Source: Cranoglanis bouderius (taxonomy: Eukaryota > Chordata > Actinopteri > Siluriformes > Cranoglanididae). From it: a DNA stretch of 64,000 nucleotides. The stretch is from positions 18,624,520 through 18,688,519 of the forward strand of contig CM042553.1 of assembly GCA_023630585.1 (NCBI GenBank), given 5' to 3'. The translations under genes and the position numbers were made by a program. Every line of letters begins with the position of its first letter. Position 1 is the stretch's first letter. The notes beneath the pieces are model-generated. The model was not told the origin of the DNA. It saw nothing but the letters and a program-made list of their open reading frames with translations, and did no database searches. Shown here piece after piece: positions 34,212 through 46,290 of this stretch.

Positions 34212-35262
34212 TGCTATGAAAAGTGAACAGAGTAAAAAGTTAATACTTTTTTACTTGTTTTTATAATTGAGGCAATATAATTAAAAAAAAAAAAAAAAAA
34301 GTGATAGCAACTGAAGACTTTATTCCATGATACCTTTGTTCAGTGAAGGAAGTGTGTAATCACCCTTATAGACTGCATGAGTCTACAGTTTGAACTAGAA
34401 AGAAATCAGCCCCAGCCTCTTCTTCAAACCATTCTGTGTATTTTTCTTATGACCACTGGTGGTGCTGTTGCACTTGCTTCCACAAAAATCCAAAATAATC
34501 CACTTTAAAATGTGTTAACAGCAAATAATCTGATGTGGATGTCAAAAACCAACCTTATATTATTATATTTATGTCTGTTTATGTTTTAAAGACATGCCTT
34601 ATCATAACCTGCACATATGCTCCAACACGTTTTTGGAATCCTGCATGTGTATATACGAATATGTCAGTATTCAAAAGGTGACGTGAGGTGTTTTGCAAAG
34701 TAAGTAGCCTTAATCTGTGGTAGCAGAAAGAAATAACATTTTAGAGCACTAGAATATGTATATTTTTTCTTTCAAATGTTCCTCACTTGTGCATTACTTG
34801 GAAACGATGATTCACAACAATGTTACATAATGGGCAAAAGTTCAACACATTAGCACAGGATTCTTGTTGTATTTTGTGAAACATTTCATGTAATGCTTGA
34901 CGTGAGGTTTTCGTATCCACTCACTGGCCATTTTAGCAGGTAAACCTGCCATAGCTGTGCACTTTGCAGTAAGGCTTGAAGTGGAGAAAATAAGTGCCAA
35001 TGCTCAGTTTTTGGCATGTTAGTGTATGTTTTCCTAGTTTTAGCATTCCATTAAGTAATTCTGATGCTCTGCATTGAATAAGACATTAAAGGACGTTAAA
35101 TGTTAGGAACATGCTGTACCATGCAGTATTATTTTGATTAAAAAGACAAAATTAAGAACACAAAATGTTCAATTAGTCAACAAATGCAAATCATGCAATT
35201 ATGCAAAAATAATAAAATATCATAATTCTTTTTGGCTTGTAGTGTCATTTGTGCAGCAGAGG
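32170..35262. other. intergenic sequence with microsatellites, nothing coding recognised
   Basis: It contains (CA)n at about 32609-32650, (TG)n at about 34183-34211 and poly(A) at about 34280-34300. Segment 33060-33480 is rich in CAAAACAG and AAACAAAC repeats, as in some fish retroelement leaders, but no family could be fixed. Confidence 0.35.
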
Positions 35263-35620
35263 ACAGTTAAAGGGATAGTTCACCCAAAAATGAAAATTCC
35301 GTCATCAATTACTCACCCTCATGTCGTTCCAAACCCATAAGACTTTCGTTCATCTTCGGAACACAAATGAAGACCTGGGAGATTTCTGTCCCTCCATTTA
35401 CAGTCCAAGTAACCAAAGCTTTCAAGCTCCGAAAAGTTCATAAAGGCACCATGAAAGTAATCCATGTGTCTCCAGTTGTTTAATCCCAATTTTATGAAGC
35501 GATATGGATGCTTTGTGTGCACAAAAAAACAAAACAAAACTAAGATTAAGTCTTTATTCACAAAATAAAAAGACTGTCCGTAGTTTTGCGACTCTAGTTT
35601 TCTAAACATGAACCAGAGCA
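35263..35620 (+). mobile_element. ostariophysan GGATAGTTCACCC repeat, 3'-truncated
   Basis: It begins AAAGGGATAGTTCACCC, then AAAATGAAAATTCCGTCATC, ACTCACCCTCATGTCG and TTCCAAACCCATAAGAC. This is a very common non-autonomous element in cyprinids and relatives, as I remember it. The complementary right terminus (AACTATCCCTTT) is not found nearby, so the copy is truncated. Confidence 0.65.
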
Positions 35621-37182
35621 GATTTTGTAGCAGATTTACTTTTATGCTCCGTCCAATCACATGCATTTATGCAAATTATTTAGCTGAAGGTAGTCCATCA
35701 GGCGGTGACTAGCTACAAAGCTAAAGATATTACGAACCTCGTAAATTTTTCATGATTAGTGAACTGACGACATTTCTCTTTTTAAGTTGATAACAGTTAA
35801 AGATGACTGGGCAGAGAAGGATGTGTTTATTCTTCCAGCAGAAATTACAAAACAGATGTATCTCATCTGTTCAGAGTCTGTGACCCTAGTCAAACATGGC
35901 AACTTGAAGCACCACTATAAAATTAGTCTTGTTTATAGCATAGTAAAGCATTAAAAAGTCACCATTCAGTCATGTTATTTGCTTATCTGGACCTCTGTAC
36001 GTAAGGAATTTTATGAAATTGGACCATCATAAATACCCCCGATAGAAGCATTTGCCATAGTTGGCAACTGCGACCAAGCAAATTTGGTTGGGAGCCAACA
36101 AAATGAATTAAATTAAGCATGGGTAAAGCAAAGTCCTGGGAAAAATAAAAGAGTATGGTACTTAAAAGTGATCGTGTAAGTACCAGCCCATTTCTAGTAC
36201 TGCTTTTCAACAATACAATCTCTTATAACACTTATGTGGTAGTGTGTTTGCTCCTTTTACCTACAGGGTAAAGGGTGGCTGACAAATTGTGCGTATCAGC
36301 AGATGGGCTAGAAAATAATAACAGGAAATATAACACCCTGGATTGCTCATTTTATTTTTCATTAGTATGATTAGCCTCAATCATCATCCGCAGTGAACCA
36401 GGAATAAAAATTATCCTCTGACCTGCAGGTGATGAGCATTATGCAAATCACAAAGCCATCAGTGGTCATGAGGTCTGGATTAGGAAAACACATCTGTAGG
36501 TGCTTTGATATTAGTTTTTTAATAATAAAGTTTTTTTTTTTTTTTAATAATAAAGCTTTAAAAAGAGCATTAAATGAATAAATGGGTTGATATAAAGATG
36601 GACCCCTTAGGTTAATTGTGACGTTTGTTCATATTGTCCACCTTTCCATCTGAGAAAATTTAAGATAAATATCTTGATATTAGGAAATGGTGGAAAGTTA
36701 CAAACAGCATGTACAAGTAACAATGTATGAAGTATGTAAAAAAAAAACAACACCAACAACAAAAAAAAACAATTTGTAACATGCAAATATCACATCCATG
36801 GTTCTATGGCTAGCTTAGCTATAGATATAAATGATTAGCTATAAAACCTATAAAAGTCTATATTCATTATTTTTGCAACAATAGATGCATACAGTTTCTA
36901 CAATACTGTCCTGATACAATATTATACATGAATGGTGTGCTTATAAAATTCCAGCTTTTCTCTTAATGTCAGTAACCATTTGAGTAGACATGAGGACTTG
37001 AAAGCAGGTCTGTAATATTTTATTATAGTTTTGTCATTTCAGCTACAGAAGACCAGTAATTTCCCCTAACATAGTAAATAATGGTACAAGGTCATGATAT
37101 TTCACCGATGTCTCTGAAATCTTTTCCACTCCATGAGTTTTCACTTGCTTGTGTCTTCCAATTTAACTGCTGTATCCTAAAA
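35621..37182. other. intergenic sequence; octamer-containing block
   Basis: Segment 36340-36500 is repeat-free and contains a perfect octamer ATGCAAAT at 36441-36448 followed by CACAAAG, plus ATTAGTATGATTAGCC. It could be a POU/Sox-type regulatory element. Nothing else was recognised. Confidence 0.3.
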
Positions 37183-39600
37183 TTACTTAAACCATGTTTT
37201 CTCCCTGCACAAATAAGAATGTCCTTTACTTTTCTTTGGACCATTCATTGGTGGATAAGGGGTAAATAGGGACTTCCAGGATTCCTCCCCTTGACTAAGA
37301 GATATTGACATTTTTACTTCCACATCACTTAATGAATCATTCGTGAATTTCCATGATTCAGCCCATTCAGAAAACTTGACTGCATCGCATTTAACCAGAA
37401 AACCATGTGGTGTGCAGAGAATGGGGATGGCCCGACTTGAAACTGTGAAGCAATGTTTTGAGGTGGTTGAGGGTTTGATATCTTCCATGACCTACCCGAT
37501 TTAGACTTATTCTTATATTGAACTACATCAGCCATTGAGTAAGTCTGCATGCATGATGAGTCGGTAGGTTCACTTCGTAAAAGCTGCGTGATACAACACA
37601 TCCAGGAAGTATCCCAGGCTTGCAAGTTCCTTTTTAATGAAGTGTAAAATTCACAGGTTGCACAGGTCTATTTCATCAGACCTCTGTGTCTTCCATGATT
37701 TATTCCACTCTTGAAGGAGAAATGCTTCCTTGATGGTTGAACGCTCAAATGATCTACTTAAATTACATGATACACATTGAATCCCCTTTCTTGAATATAA
37801 GTGGCTTATACTGGTTAGGTTGGTGTCTCTCCCAGTTCTGATGCCAGAAACTGCAGAACCACCAGGAATCTTCCCACTCTGTCATAGAAGGTCTGTCATC
37901 TGACTGTCAACTGGTTAGTTGAAAATTGCCAAGACTGTTCACAGTCTTCCAGAGATCTCATAGTGGTCTGTACTTGGGTTTCTACAGGCTGGGTGAATGG
38001 GTGTGTCCTTTGTGTACCTTCTCTTTCCACACAGTGTTGTGGTCTTGTGGCTCTCCAAGACTCACTCCATCCACAAGACCCTGAAGGTCCATTGCAAGGG
38101 GCTTTGTCACTCAGCGGCTCATTTTCTCGAACCCGTCTGTTAGGTCTAGTTTGGGTATAAGCAGAGATAGGTCTTCTGGTTAGCATTTAGGGTTGTGGAC
38201 CTCCATGAATTAACCCACTCATTCTGAGAAGGTTGTGCTGTGGCAGTTTGTGCGATGAGGGGCATGTTTTGGCGTCTGGTCCTGGCCCTCTCATGTCTGA
38301 ATTGATGTTTCAATGACTTCCATGAATCTTTCCATGTTGAAATTAATGTTTCCTTGTCCTTGTGCTCAAGCATCTTTGCAGGTTTACACATATTTGGAAT
38401 AAGTTCAACATGTTTTGCCTACAAGTCTTTTAACCCTGCCTTCTTCAGCTCCTGTTTTCTTTCCATTTGTAGCTTTGATTCATCTTCCCTCAGATTCTGC
38501 ATTGGTTGTTCCTTGTACTCTGAACGTTTTTTTGTTTGTTTGTTTGTTTGTTTGTTTTTTGTGACCCATGATTGTTGCCAGACAGATGGAAGCACATTCT
38601 CTGCTTGGAACTGGGAACTCCACAACATTTTATATTTTTCTTCTCTTGAAACATTCACTATTGGTTGGTCAATTCTGTTGGTAAATTTGCTTGGGGCTCA
38701 GGAAGATTTGAAATCTTCTCTTGTTGCATTTGGGAGTTTGGTTTAGAAAGCCTCCAAGAGTCTCCCCAGTCAGACTGAAGAGATATCGATGCTGATTTTG
38801 ACTTGCTGTGGAGTTGTTTCTTAAAATGCTTCCAAGATTCACATAGAATATTCTCAGAGAATGTCAGATTCATTCATATTTTCAGTCATTTTTTATTTTC
38901 ATATTTTAGTGTTTTGGGTCTTATTCATGGATTCACATGCGAATTTACTATATTCTTCTTTAAGTGGCTTCACTGACATACAGAAGTTATTCCACTCAGA
39001 TGATGACCTTTCCTCACTGTGGCAGTGGGATTCCAGGACCTTGTCTAGTTTGCCATTGCTTGCATGCTTTGACCCATTTCTTGCACCATCAAATTCTTTC
39101 CTTTGCTTTGTATACTTCCAGAATTGCTTCCAGTCTAACGTTGGCATTTCTTGCTCAAATTGTTGAGTGCACTGATTTGTCCGTTTTATTCCACAGATAT
39201 AGATTATGATTGTTGTTAATATTATTGTTGGTGTTGGTGTTCTTGCTGTACCCATAATTTACTTTCTTTGTCTGGCTGCAGATTCAGGAATTTCCATGAG
39301 TGACCTCAATCTGATGCAGGAGAAATCTGTCCTGATTGGGGCAAGGGCTGTGAGATCTTCCAAGCTTTTGTCCATATAATTATTCCTGGCTGATTTTCAT
39401 TTAAGCTGAGAAACAGTGCAAGGTTTTTTCTTTTTGTCCCATCTTTTTTGTGTTGCTGACTACTCACAAATCCACTAGGCCTGACTAAAGCCTAAACCTT
39501 GTCTTTGTATGTCTGGACAGGAGACTCTTCAGGAGGTTTTCTTTCCACTTTTCTTGGTTTATATATTTCCAGACATTAGCTTTGCAAATGATTCATTCTA
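37183..39600 (-). pseudogene. decayed W-x-x-S-W tandem-repeat protein gene, unidentified
   Basis: On the minus strand the same short motif recurs about every 20-60 codons for 2.4 kb. Examples: WTKAWKI (39374), a damaged D(stop)GHSWKF (39308), DWKQFWKY, EWNNFCM, CESWKH, DWGDSWRL, VWQQSWVT, TWKDSWKS, EWVNSWRS, GWSESWRA, CEQSWQF, EWEDSWW, EWNKSWKT, AWDTSWMC, GRSWKI, EWAESWKF and GEESWKS (about 37280). Consensus is E-W-x-x-S-W-[KR] plus a variable Gln/Ser/Lys-rich spacer. Motifs fall in all three minus frames with about eight frame switches. One Trp codon has become TGA and others Cys. The last frame ends with a stop near 37183. I see no signal peptide or membrane segment. Recurrence across frames is hard to explain by chance, so this is probably a pseudogene of a repeat-rich protein. 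I do not recognise the family. Confidence 0.6.
38526..38556. repeat. (TTTG)n microsatellite
   Basis: TTTG units sit inside the W-x-x-S-W relic, reading KQTNKQTNK on the minus strand. Confidence 0.85.
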
Positions 39601-39963
39601 AAGTGAAAATAAAGAAATAAAGAAATAATATTACATAGTATAGAAGTACAGAATTATTGTAACAACTGCTTGGAAAATAAATAGCCATTTTGGAGCATAA
39701 GTGAGGACTACGCTTCATTCAATTACATTATGCAAACCAGTCATTGATTAAGCTATTTTTGTATATAAACATGTACACTGTAATTGATCCTATATTAATC
39801 ATTTTAATTGTCTCATGGCTGTATAGATTTGTCAGAGTTGTATAGAAAATGGACATCATGATATTATTTATGATCTTACTTCAGGTCATAATTCCTGACT
39901 CCATTTTGGCAATATGATCAGTAAAACATAACAGTTTAAATCAATCAGCATTTGGGAGATTTC
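39601..39963. other. intergenic sequence, nothing recognised
   Basis: AT-rich sequence upstream (minus sense) of the W-x-x-S-W relic. No promoter-like feature is visible. Confidence 0.35.

Positions 39964-40028
<65 letters not shown>
39964..40028. repeat. (AAT)n microsatellite
   Basis: About 21 uninterrupted AAT units. Confidence 0.95.
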
Positions 40029-40030
<2 letters not shown>

Positions 40031-41805
40031 TGTAGGGCTGGAAGTATTCAAATGGATAACAACCCACATGGATTTTGTTCTGAAACTGATTTCATGTTTT
40101 CTGGATTAGTCTGTTTCTTTCGAAAACAGTTTGCTTGTTCAATCTGATTAAGCAAGAGAAGATAACAAAACACAAGAAGCCACTGCAGGAAAAAACAAAT
40201 GCATTTGAAAATGTAAGATGCAAAAGCATCCCATATTAAAATGTTTATAGTTATTAAAATTATAGTAATTTTGTACTATTCCATTCATTTTTATGTGATT
40301 CTAAAACATTATCTCTATTGTCTGTTTGTGGTAATATTCAACTCAGCTTCATCTGTGTGCATCAATTATTCATGGCACTAAATTAAGCATGGTTTGTTAA
40401 ATCTTAATAGAGGCCTGCACTTGCAAAAAAATGTATTATTAATAATAATTTTAAAAGAAAAAAGTTTTCTCACCTGTGTGACTTCCCTGCCAAATCTGAG
40501 CCATTCTTCACAGGCCTTAGGGGCAGCTCTTATATATTGCCCACTGTTGTCTGTAATTAACCTTAACCATGTGACTGAGACCCTTGGTTGTACTATTTTT
40601 AACGACATGCAAGCAAGCTGGCTCCCGATACCAATCATTCCTTACAGGCAACAAAAACACTTTGGCTCAGGGATTTATGATGCACCAAAAATGATTATTT
40701 GGCTTTATGTCTTTCCACAGAGCATCATTTAAATGTCATTCTGTTCCACACACACTGGTAGATCTCAGAGCACAAGGCTTGTTCTGGTGTAAATAGTGTT
40801 ATGTGGATACCTTATTTGCAATTTATCATTTGTGTCAAGAAGAAATTTCATTTTTTGGTCAGTTAATTTGAGCAGGTTTATGCGCTTTGGCTTCACTTTT
40901 GACTTTATTCTGCTAAATTGCATGAACTTAAAAGTTACAGGTGCTTGAGTTACACAATCATTTTTAACAAGTTGCATTTTCTATATGCCTAAATCGTTCT
41001 GTCTTTCGATATTAAAATAGTAGATCTTAATTCCTATGCATCGAAGATGGTGTGATACAGTTAGGTTAAAAAGAATTGCTTTTTGAACAAAAAAAGTGAT
41101 TTCTTCACATTATCAGACACACATATCCTACATTGCACATATCACACAGCCCCAATTCTTGCTTATTTTACCACTCTGAACATTTCCATTACAATCCCCG
41201 TTTAATGACTATGACTAATTCCATGCACTCTTATATAAGCCTTACATAATAAAGAGTAAGCCCAATATAGCCGCCTGACACTAGACCCACATGAACTGTA
41301 TGTCCATGACTTCCATTAAAGTGGTAATGTGCATGACATTTGGCCTTCACATGTGTGAGGAGTATACCATGCTTAAAAAAAGGAGTAAAAGTTGCTCAGA
41401 ACAAGCCGTTCTGCAATTGCGCCCTCATGTGTTTTACATTCCTAATGTATGGCCTGACCTATTAAATAACCTGACATGACCCACTGCCTCCGCTTGGTAG
41501 TAAAATAAGGCAAACTTTATTTTTTGACTTTATTTATGTGTAGCAGATTAAGAGAATGAGGTTAAGTATGCAGCATTCACTGCAAAGCCACAGTGTGTTG
41601 TTTCTCAATGTAAAATAAACATTAATAGCTCTTCTTGAGATAAGATACGATAATGTAAGATAAACTTTTATTAATCACTCACGGGACAATCAAGGTCAGT
41701 GATATCATTGTAAAAATAATATATAGTAACGTACAGTAAATATGACAATGGCAGCATCCATCTCGCGAGTATGAAACAGGATGAAAGGTAGTACAGAATG
41801 AAAGA
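40029..41805. other. intergenic sequence, nothing recognised
   Basis: No repeat family or exon was recognised. The frames at 40378-40732 on both strands mirror each other and lack support. Confidence 0.35.
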
Positions 41806-42451
41806 TGTATGTTACGAGGTTGGGCCTCCATGGATCGGACTTGTTTGTCCAGAACATCCCACAGATGCTCGATCAGATTGAGATCTGGGGAATTTGGAGG
41901 ACGTCAACACCCTGAGCTCTTTGTCATGTTCTTCACACCAACATTGCCCAGATCATCACACTGCCTCTGCAGGCTTGCCTTCTTCCCATAGTTCACCCTG
42001 GTGTCATCTCTTCCCCAGGTAAGCGATGCACACGCACCCGGCCGTCCACATGATGTAAAAGAAAACATGAATCATCACACCAGGCCTCCTTCTTCCAGTG
42101 ATCCATGGTCCAGTTCTGTTGCTCACATGCCCATTGTAGACTCTTTCAGTGGTGGACAGGAGTACGCAGCAGGCTGAGACGCACTGTGTATTCTGAAACC
42201 TTTCTATCATAGCCAGCATTAACGGGGTGCTACAGTAGCTCTTCTGTGGGATGGGACCAGACTGGCTAGCCTTCGCTCCCCACACACATCAATGAACCTT
42301 GGGCACCCATCACTATGTTCACCAGTTGTCCTTCCTTGGACCACTTTTGGTAGGTACTAACCACTGCATACCGGGAACACCCCACAAGACCTGCCGTTTT
42401 GGAGATGCGTTTTGTGTTTTGGGTATCTTCACTAGACTGATCTCTGTTCAT
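41806..42451 (-). pseudogene. Tc1-like transposase relic with internal deletion
   Basis: From ATG at 42451 the minus strand reads MNRDQSSEDTQNTKR, ISKTAGLVGCSRYAVVSTYQ and KWSKEGQLVN (helix-turn-helix). After frame changes come NWTMDHWKKEAWCDDSCFLL, where CDDSCF stands for the usual SDESRF and keeps an Asp, and GRVRVHRLPGEEM. A deletion then removes the second catalytic block and joins to PPNSPDLNLIEHLWDVLDKQ, which carries the catalytic Glu. An intact protein of this group has roughly 330-340 residues; under two thirds remain. No terminal inverted repeats are recognised. Confidence 0.8.
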
Positions 42452-43334
42452 GCTAACATCTGTGCTTAAATAATCTTAATTCTGTTCTGTTGATTAAATG
42501 TATTAGGTTAATTAAACAAGGTTTTTTTTTTATTGTAACGGCGCAGGAGCATGGCGTACATTTTAACGACTGGTATCTGATTGCAAAATGAATTGATTAG
42601 GCTTATGTCCATTTCTGTATTATGAGGAAAAAAGCACACCTACGTAGCTAGCAAGGTTTTAGACCTCTTTAGGCAGACTGACTAGCTCCTTACACAACAT
42701 GATCTTTGCAGGCAGACAGCCAAGGCAAGGTTAGACAGCAGACGAAATAAAAACATTTCCACATTGTTTTGTCTAAATCTATTTTATTTTCTTAGATGTC
42801 AAAATATGTTGCTGGCAGACATTTTGGTCAAATCCCGACTTTTAGATTTTTAGATATTTTCCAGAATTCAGTCGCAGGAACATCTGTCAGGTTTTCCCTG
42901 ACCGCCTCACAAATGTTCTCTGTATTTAGCTAAGGACGTGTGCGGTCATAAATCTTTTTATGGACCCCTTAAGAGGCTTACTAAGTAATAATGCATTTAT
43001 TGTATGACACATTACTGCATTTCTTTTTTAATTGAAGGCTGATGTTGAAAAGGTCAAGATCCTGATTCCTAAGCTTTTAAGCTGAATAAAGAAAGTGCAT
43101 TGTCAGTCACAGTGGAAGCTGCTCATTAGGGAGGAAAGTGTCAGTCAAATTTGCAAATAAATATAGCATCGCTAATTAGATGAGACAGCTGATGCTTTAA
43201 GACCTACGATGGCTATGCCTGCACAATTTTATTCCTCAGTATACTTCGAAAGCTTAGTTTATTCTCAACTACTTTAAATGCACCACAAGACATTGCTTGT
43301 GAATAGAAAGCATGTATAAGTTACATAAGTTATG
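42452..43334. other. intergenic sequence, nothing recognised
   Basis: Segment 43100-43200 is repeat-free with ATCGCTAATTAGATGAG and could be conserved non-coding DNA. No gene was recognised. Confidence 0.3.
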
Positions 43335-44350
43335 AATCTCCTGTTCAACCACGTCCCAAAGGTGCTCTCTTGGATTTAGATCTGGGGATTGGGGAGGAAC
43401 TCATTGTCATGTTCATGGAACCAGTTTGAGACAAATTGTTCTTTGTGACATGGTGCATTATGATGCTCGAAGTTGCCATTATCCATCCATCCATTTCCAT
43501 ACCGCTTATCCTACACAGGGTCGCAGGGGAGCCTAAAGCCTATCCCAGGGAACTTGGGGCACAATCGCACACACATTCACACACTACGGACAATTTAGGA
43601 ACGCCAATCAGCCTAATGGGGGAGGAAGCTGGAGTACACGGAGAAAACCCCCAAAGCACCGCACCCCCAAGGATCTGCGCACACAGGGCAGAGGTGGGAT
43701 CCGAACCCCCAGCCCTGGAGGTGCGAGGCGACAGTGCTAACCACTAAGCCACCATGCCCCCCGGTTGCCATTATACGATAACAATACTCAGATAGTCTGT
43801 GGCATTCAAACGACACTTGATTGATCGATATTAACGTGCCCAATGTATACCAAGAAAACATTCCTCACACCACCACTACCAGCCTGAACTGTTGACACAA
43901 GACAAGTGTGCTCATTGGATTCGTGCTGTTGATGCATCAATTCTGACCCTACCATCTACATCTCCCAATAGATATTGAGATTCATCAGACCAATCTTCAA
44001 CTGTCCAGTTTTTGGTGAGTCTGTGCCCACCGTAGCCTCAGATTCCTGGCTGCAAGGAGTGGAACCCAGTGTGGTCTTCTGCTGTTGTATTCCATCAGCC
44101 TTGTCTTGATGTGCTTTCTAAGATGAGATGCTTTTCGGCTCACCACAGTTGTAAAGAGTGGTTATTTGAATCATTCGAATCAGCTTGGTCATTCTCTTCC
44201 GACCTCACTTATCAACAAGATGTTGACTGGGTTTGATTTTGGTTGTTTTTTTGTTTTGTTTTTTTGCACCATTCTGTGTAAACTCTAGAGACTGTTGTGG
44301 AGATCATAGATTCAGTAGTTCCTGTCTGGCACCAATAACAATAAACGTTA
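43335..44350 (-). pseudogene. Tc1-like transposase relic split by a SINE
   Basis: The minus strand carries WSDESQYLLGDVDGRVRI (first catalytic Asp), TLGSTPCSQE-type and N-terminal basic segments toward 44200, and the C-terminal region (AATCCAAGAGAGCACC, minus sense) near 43360-43380. A SINE at 43483-43763 separates the C-terminal quarter. Many frameshifts are present. It appears related to the plus-strand left end at 24665-24990. No intact terminal repeat is recognised. Confidence 0.7.
43483..43763 (-). mobile_element. tRNA-derived SINE with 11-bp target duplication
   Basis: On the minus strand the A box is TGGTGGCTTAGTGGTTAGCA (near 43754) and the B box is GGGGGTTCGGATCCC (near 43710). The body includes GTTTTCTCCGTGTACTCCAG and CCTCCCCCATTAGGC. 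The 3' tail is (GGAT)n at 43483-43493. The flanking 11-mer GTTGCCATTAT is duplicated exactly at 43472-43482 and 43764-43774. It resembles the Mermaid-type SINEs described in fishes; that name is recalled. Confidence 0.85.
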
Positions 44351-44446
44351 TGGTTTATATCTGCATGCATTGTGCTTTTATGCATTATATTATTACAGTA
44401 TTACATTTATTACATTTTGTGGTATTACATCTTATATTATAGCATT

Positions 44447-44477
<31 letters not shown>

Positions 44478-45329
44478 GTTTTTGTATTATTATTATATTT
44501 ATTACATTTTGTACATTTATATTTATTACAAACTGTTTTATTACAGTATTATATTTGGTATCCTAGTTGTACAGTTTGTACTTTTCTGTGGCACTGTTCA
44601 TGCGATTTCATCATCTTACAATGTGTCCAGGTGAATAAAATAACAAGCATGACCACTTGTACCTCCTAAAATGTCAGGGAATGTTACCCTATAAATAATC
44701 CTCTGGTAGCTAACGAGTCCTTATCACAAAGTTAAACTAATTAAAAAAGAATGACGTGGCAGACAGGATGTGTGGAGCAATTAGGAGCCAGGGGGCTGCT
44801 TTTTGTGATTCTTGGCAGAAGTGGAAGATGCTGTGGTGTGGAGGTGCTGCTGCATTTACATATGACTGAGAACACCGCTGGTTTTATAAGGCACACTTGG
44901 GTTGGAACTGAACGTGATTACAAGTTGTCACCCTATAACGTTAAAGTGGGTGTGTAATCTAAAAGGCTGTGAGTTCTGAAAAATCTAAAAAGAAAAAAAA
45001 ATTATCTCAAAAATTTCTACAAAGCCATTAATGGGCGCTTAACCCTCAATTATATGTCCAAATATATGATGGAATTGTACTTTCGTTTAAATAAAGCATC
45101 TGCCGATCATGTGGTTTTATTCATCTGACCTTTATCAGATACCTTTATCTTCACGATGAAAATTTTAGTCGTAAATATTGACTTAAAAAGTTTCAGGCAT
45201 TCTCTTTATTTGTATGAGTGCTGATCAAATGACAAGTAATAGATTCCGTTCATCCTCTGGTTGAACAATTTTATTGACATTCATTTTTCAAACATAAGTA
45301 TTATGGAAAGCTTAATCTGCTGAGATTCA
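44351..45329. other. intergenic sequence with (ATT)n
   Basis: An (ATT)n tract lies at about 44449-44477 within a longer TTACATTTATTACA-rich stretch. No exon was recognised. Confidence 0.4.
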
Positions 45330-45890
45330 GCTCGAACAAATGGTAGATCCGAGGCTGCTTCTTCACTATAATTACCTCCATATGCTTCTGACAGGAAACA
45401 TGACAGCCCGTCAAACACAAGTGCACCTGAGAGCAGGCTGAATACGTCGCCTTTCAATTCGATCTATTTCTCTCACAAAACCCCAAGCCTCCAGTCACTC
45501 AGTAAAGGCATGGGGGCTGCAGAGGGACATCCCTGACCTTGTGTTATGGGAACATAGGTGCCCTAATCGCTTCCTGATCAATTATCAAGCTTGATTCACC
45601 CTCATTCATCATCCCAGTTATCTCCCGGATTTTACCATCAGTAATTAAGCCCAATCATCTCGTTGTCAAAAGCACAAAATGGACTGATTCGACCCTCTTT
45701 CGCTTTTTTACCGTCCTGCGGATAAGCCTGGCCTGCTCCATTTGCCCGCATTCATAATAGTGCAATCATGAGCATAATTCACACACATTAACTAATTGCA
45801 GGCTGTGTTAAATAGCAAATATAAATCTTTCTATTTTGACACCATTGGCTGAAAGACTAATGAGGGGATTTGTCTAACTTTGAAGGTCAG
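45330..45890. other. possible conserved non-coding block
   Basis: Over 500 bp without simple repeats or known elements, GC-balanced relative to its flanks. It contains homeodomain-type motifs (CAGTAATTAAGC, TTAACTAATTGC, GAAAGACTAATGAGG) and CTGACAGGAAACATGACAG. No open frame with splice sites was seen. The texture is that of developmental enhancers; it needs cross-species alignment to confirm. Confidence 0.3.
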
Positions 45891-45954
45891 CAACTAGTCA
45901 GCAAGTAGTAGCAGTAAAATATTCTAAAAGAATTACACCATGACGCTGTTGAAC

Positions 45955-46290
45955 ACTTGAATCTGTTCAAAAAGTGATTAATTATCTATGAACGCGCTTG
46001 TTCAAATATATGATCATTTCCATAGTAGCAACTCATTCACAAAGACTTGTATGGAGGACGCACCACATACTCTGTGCCTAAATATAAACAAATTTTAGTG
46101 GGGAAAAAACGTTATTTAACAAAGAAATTGTACTATCGTTAAAGTTATGAGGCTTTCTGTAAGGAGAGGTGTCCAGTGCCTTGCAACAGTCAGTAAGTTT
46201 TCGTCCAAACGACCTTGCGACAAATTTTGAATTGTTTTCATTCCCTGCTTGGAAATTGTGACTGTAATGATTTTTTAAACGAATAACCAA
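45955..46290 (+). repeat. dispersed repeat family A, copy 4
   Basis: TTTCCATAGTAGCAACTCATTC, ACTTGTATGGAGGACGCACC, GTGCCTAAATATAAAC and AGAGGTGTCCAGTGCC follow the family A order. A detached end-like piece, GTGCTGTTATTGGAAAACA, lies at about 46724-46742. Confidence 0.6.

Noticed and set aside
43696..43757. tRNA gene
   Set aside because: A and B box promoter motifs are present but no cloverleaf or anticodon arm could be drawn. They belong to a SINE head.
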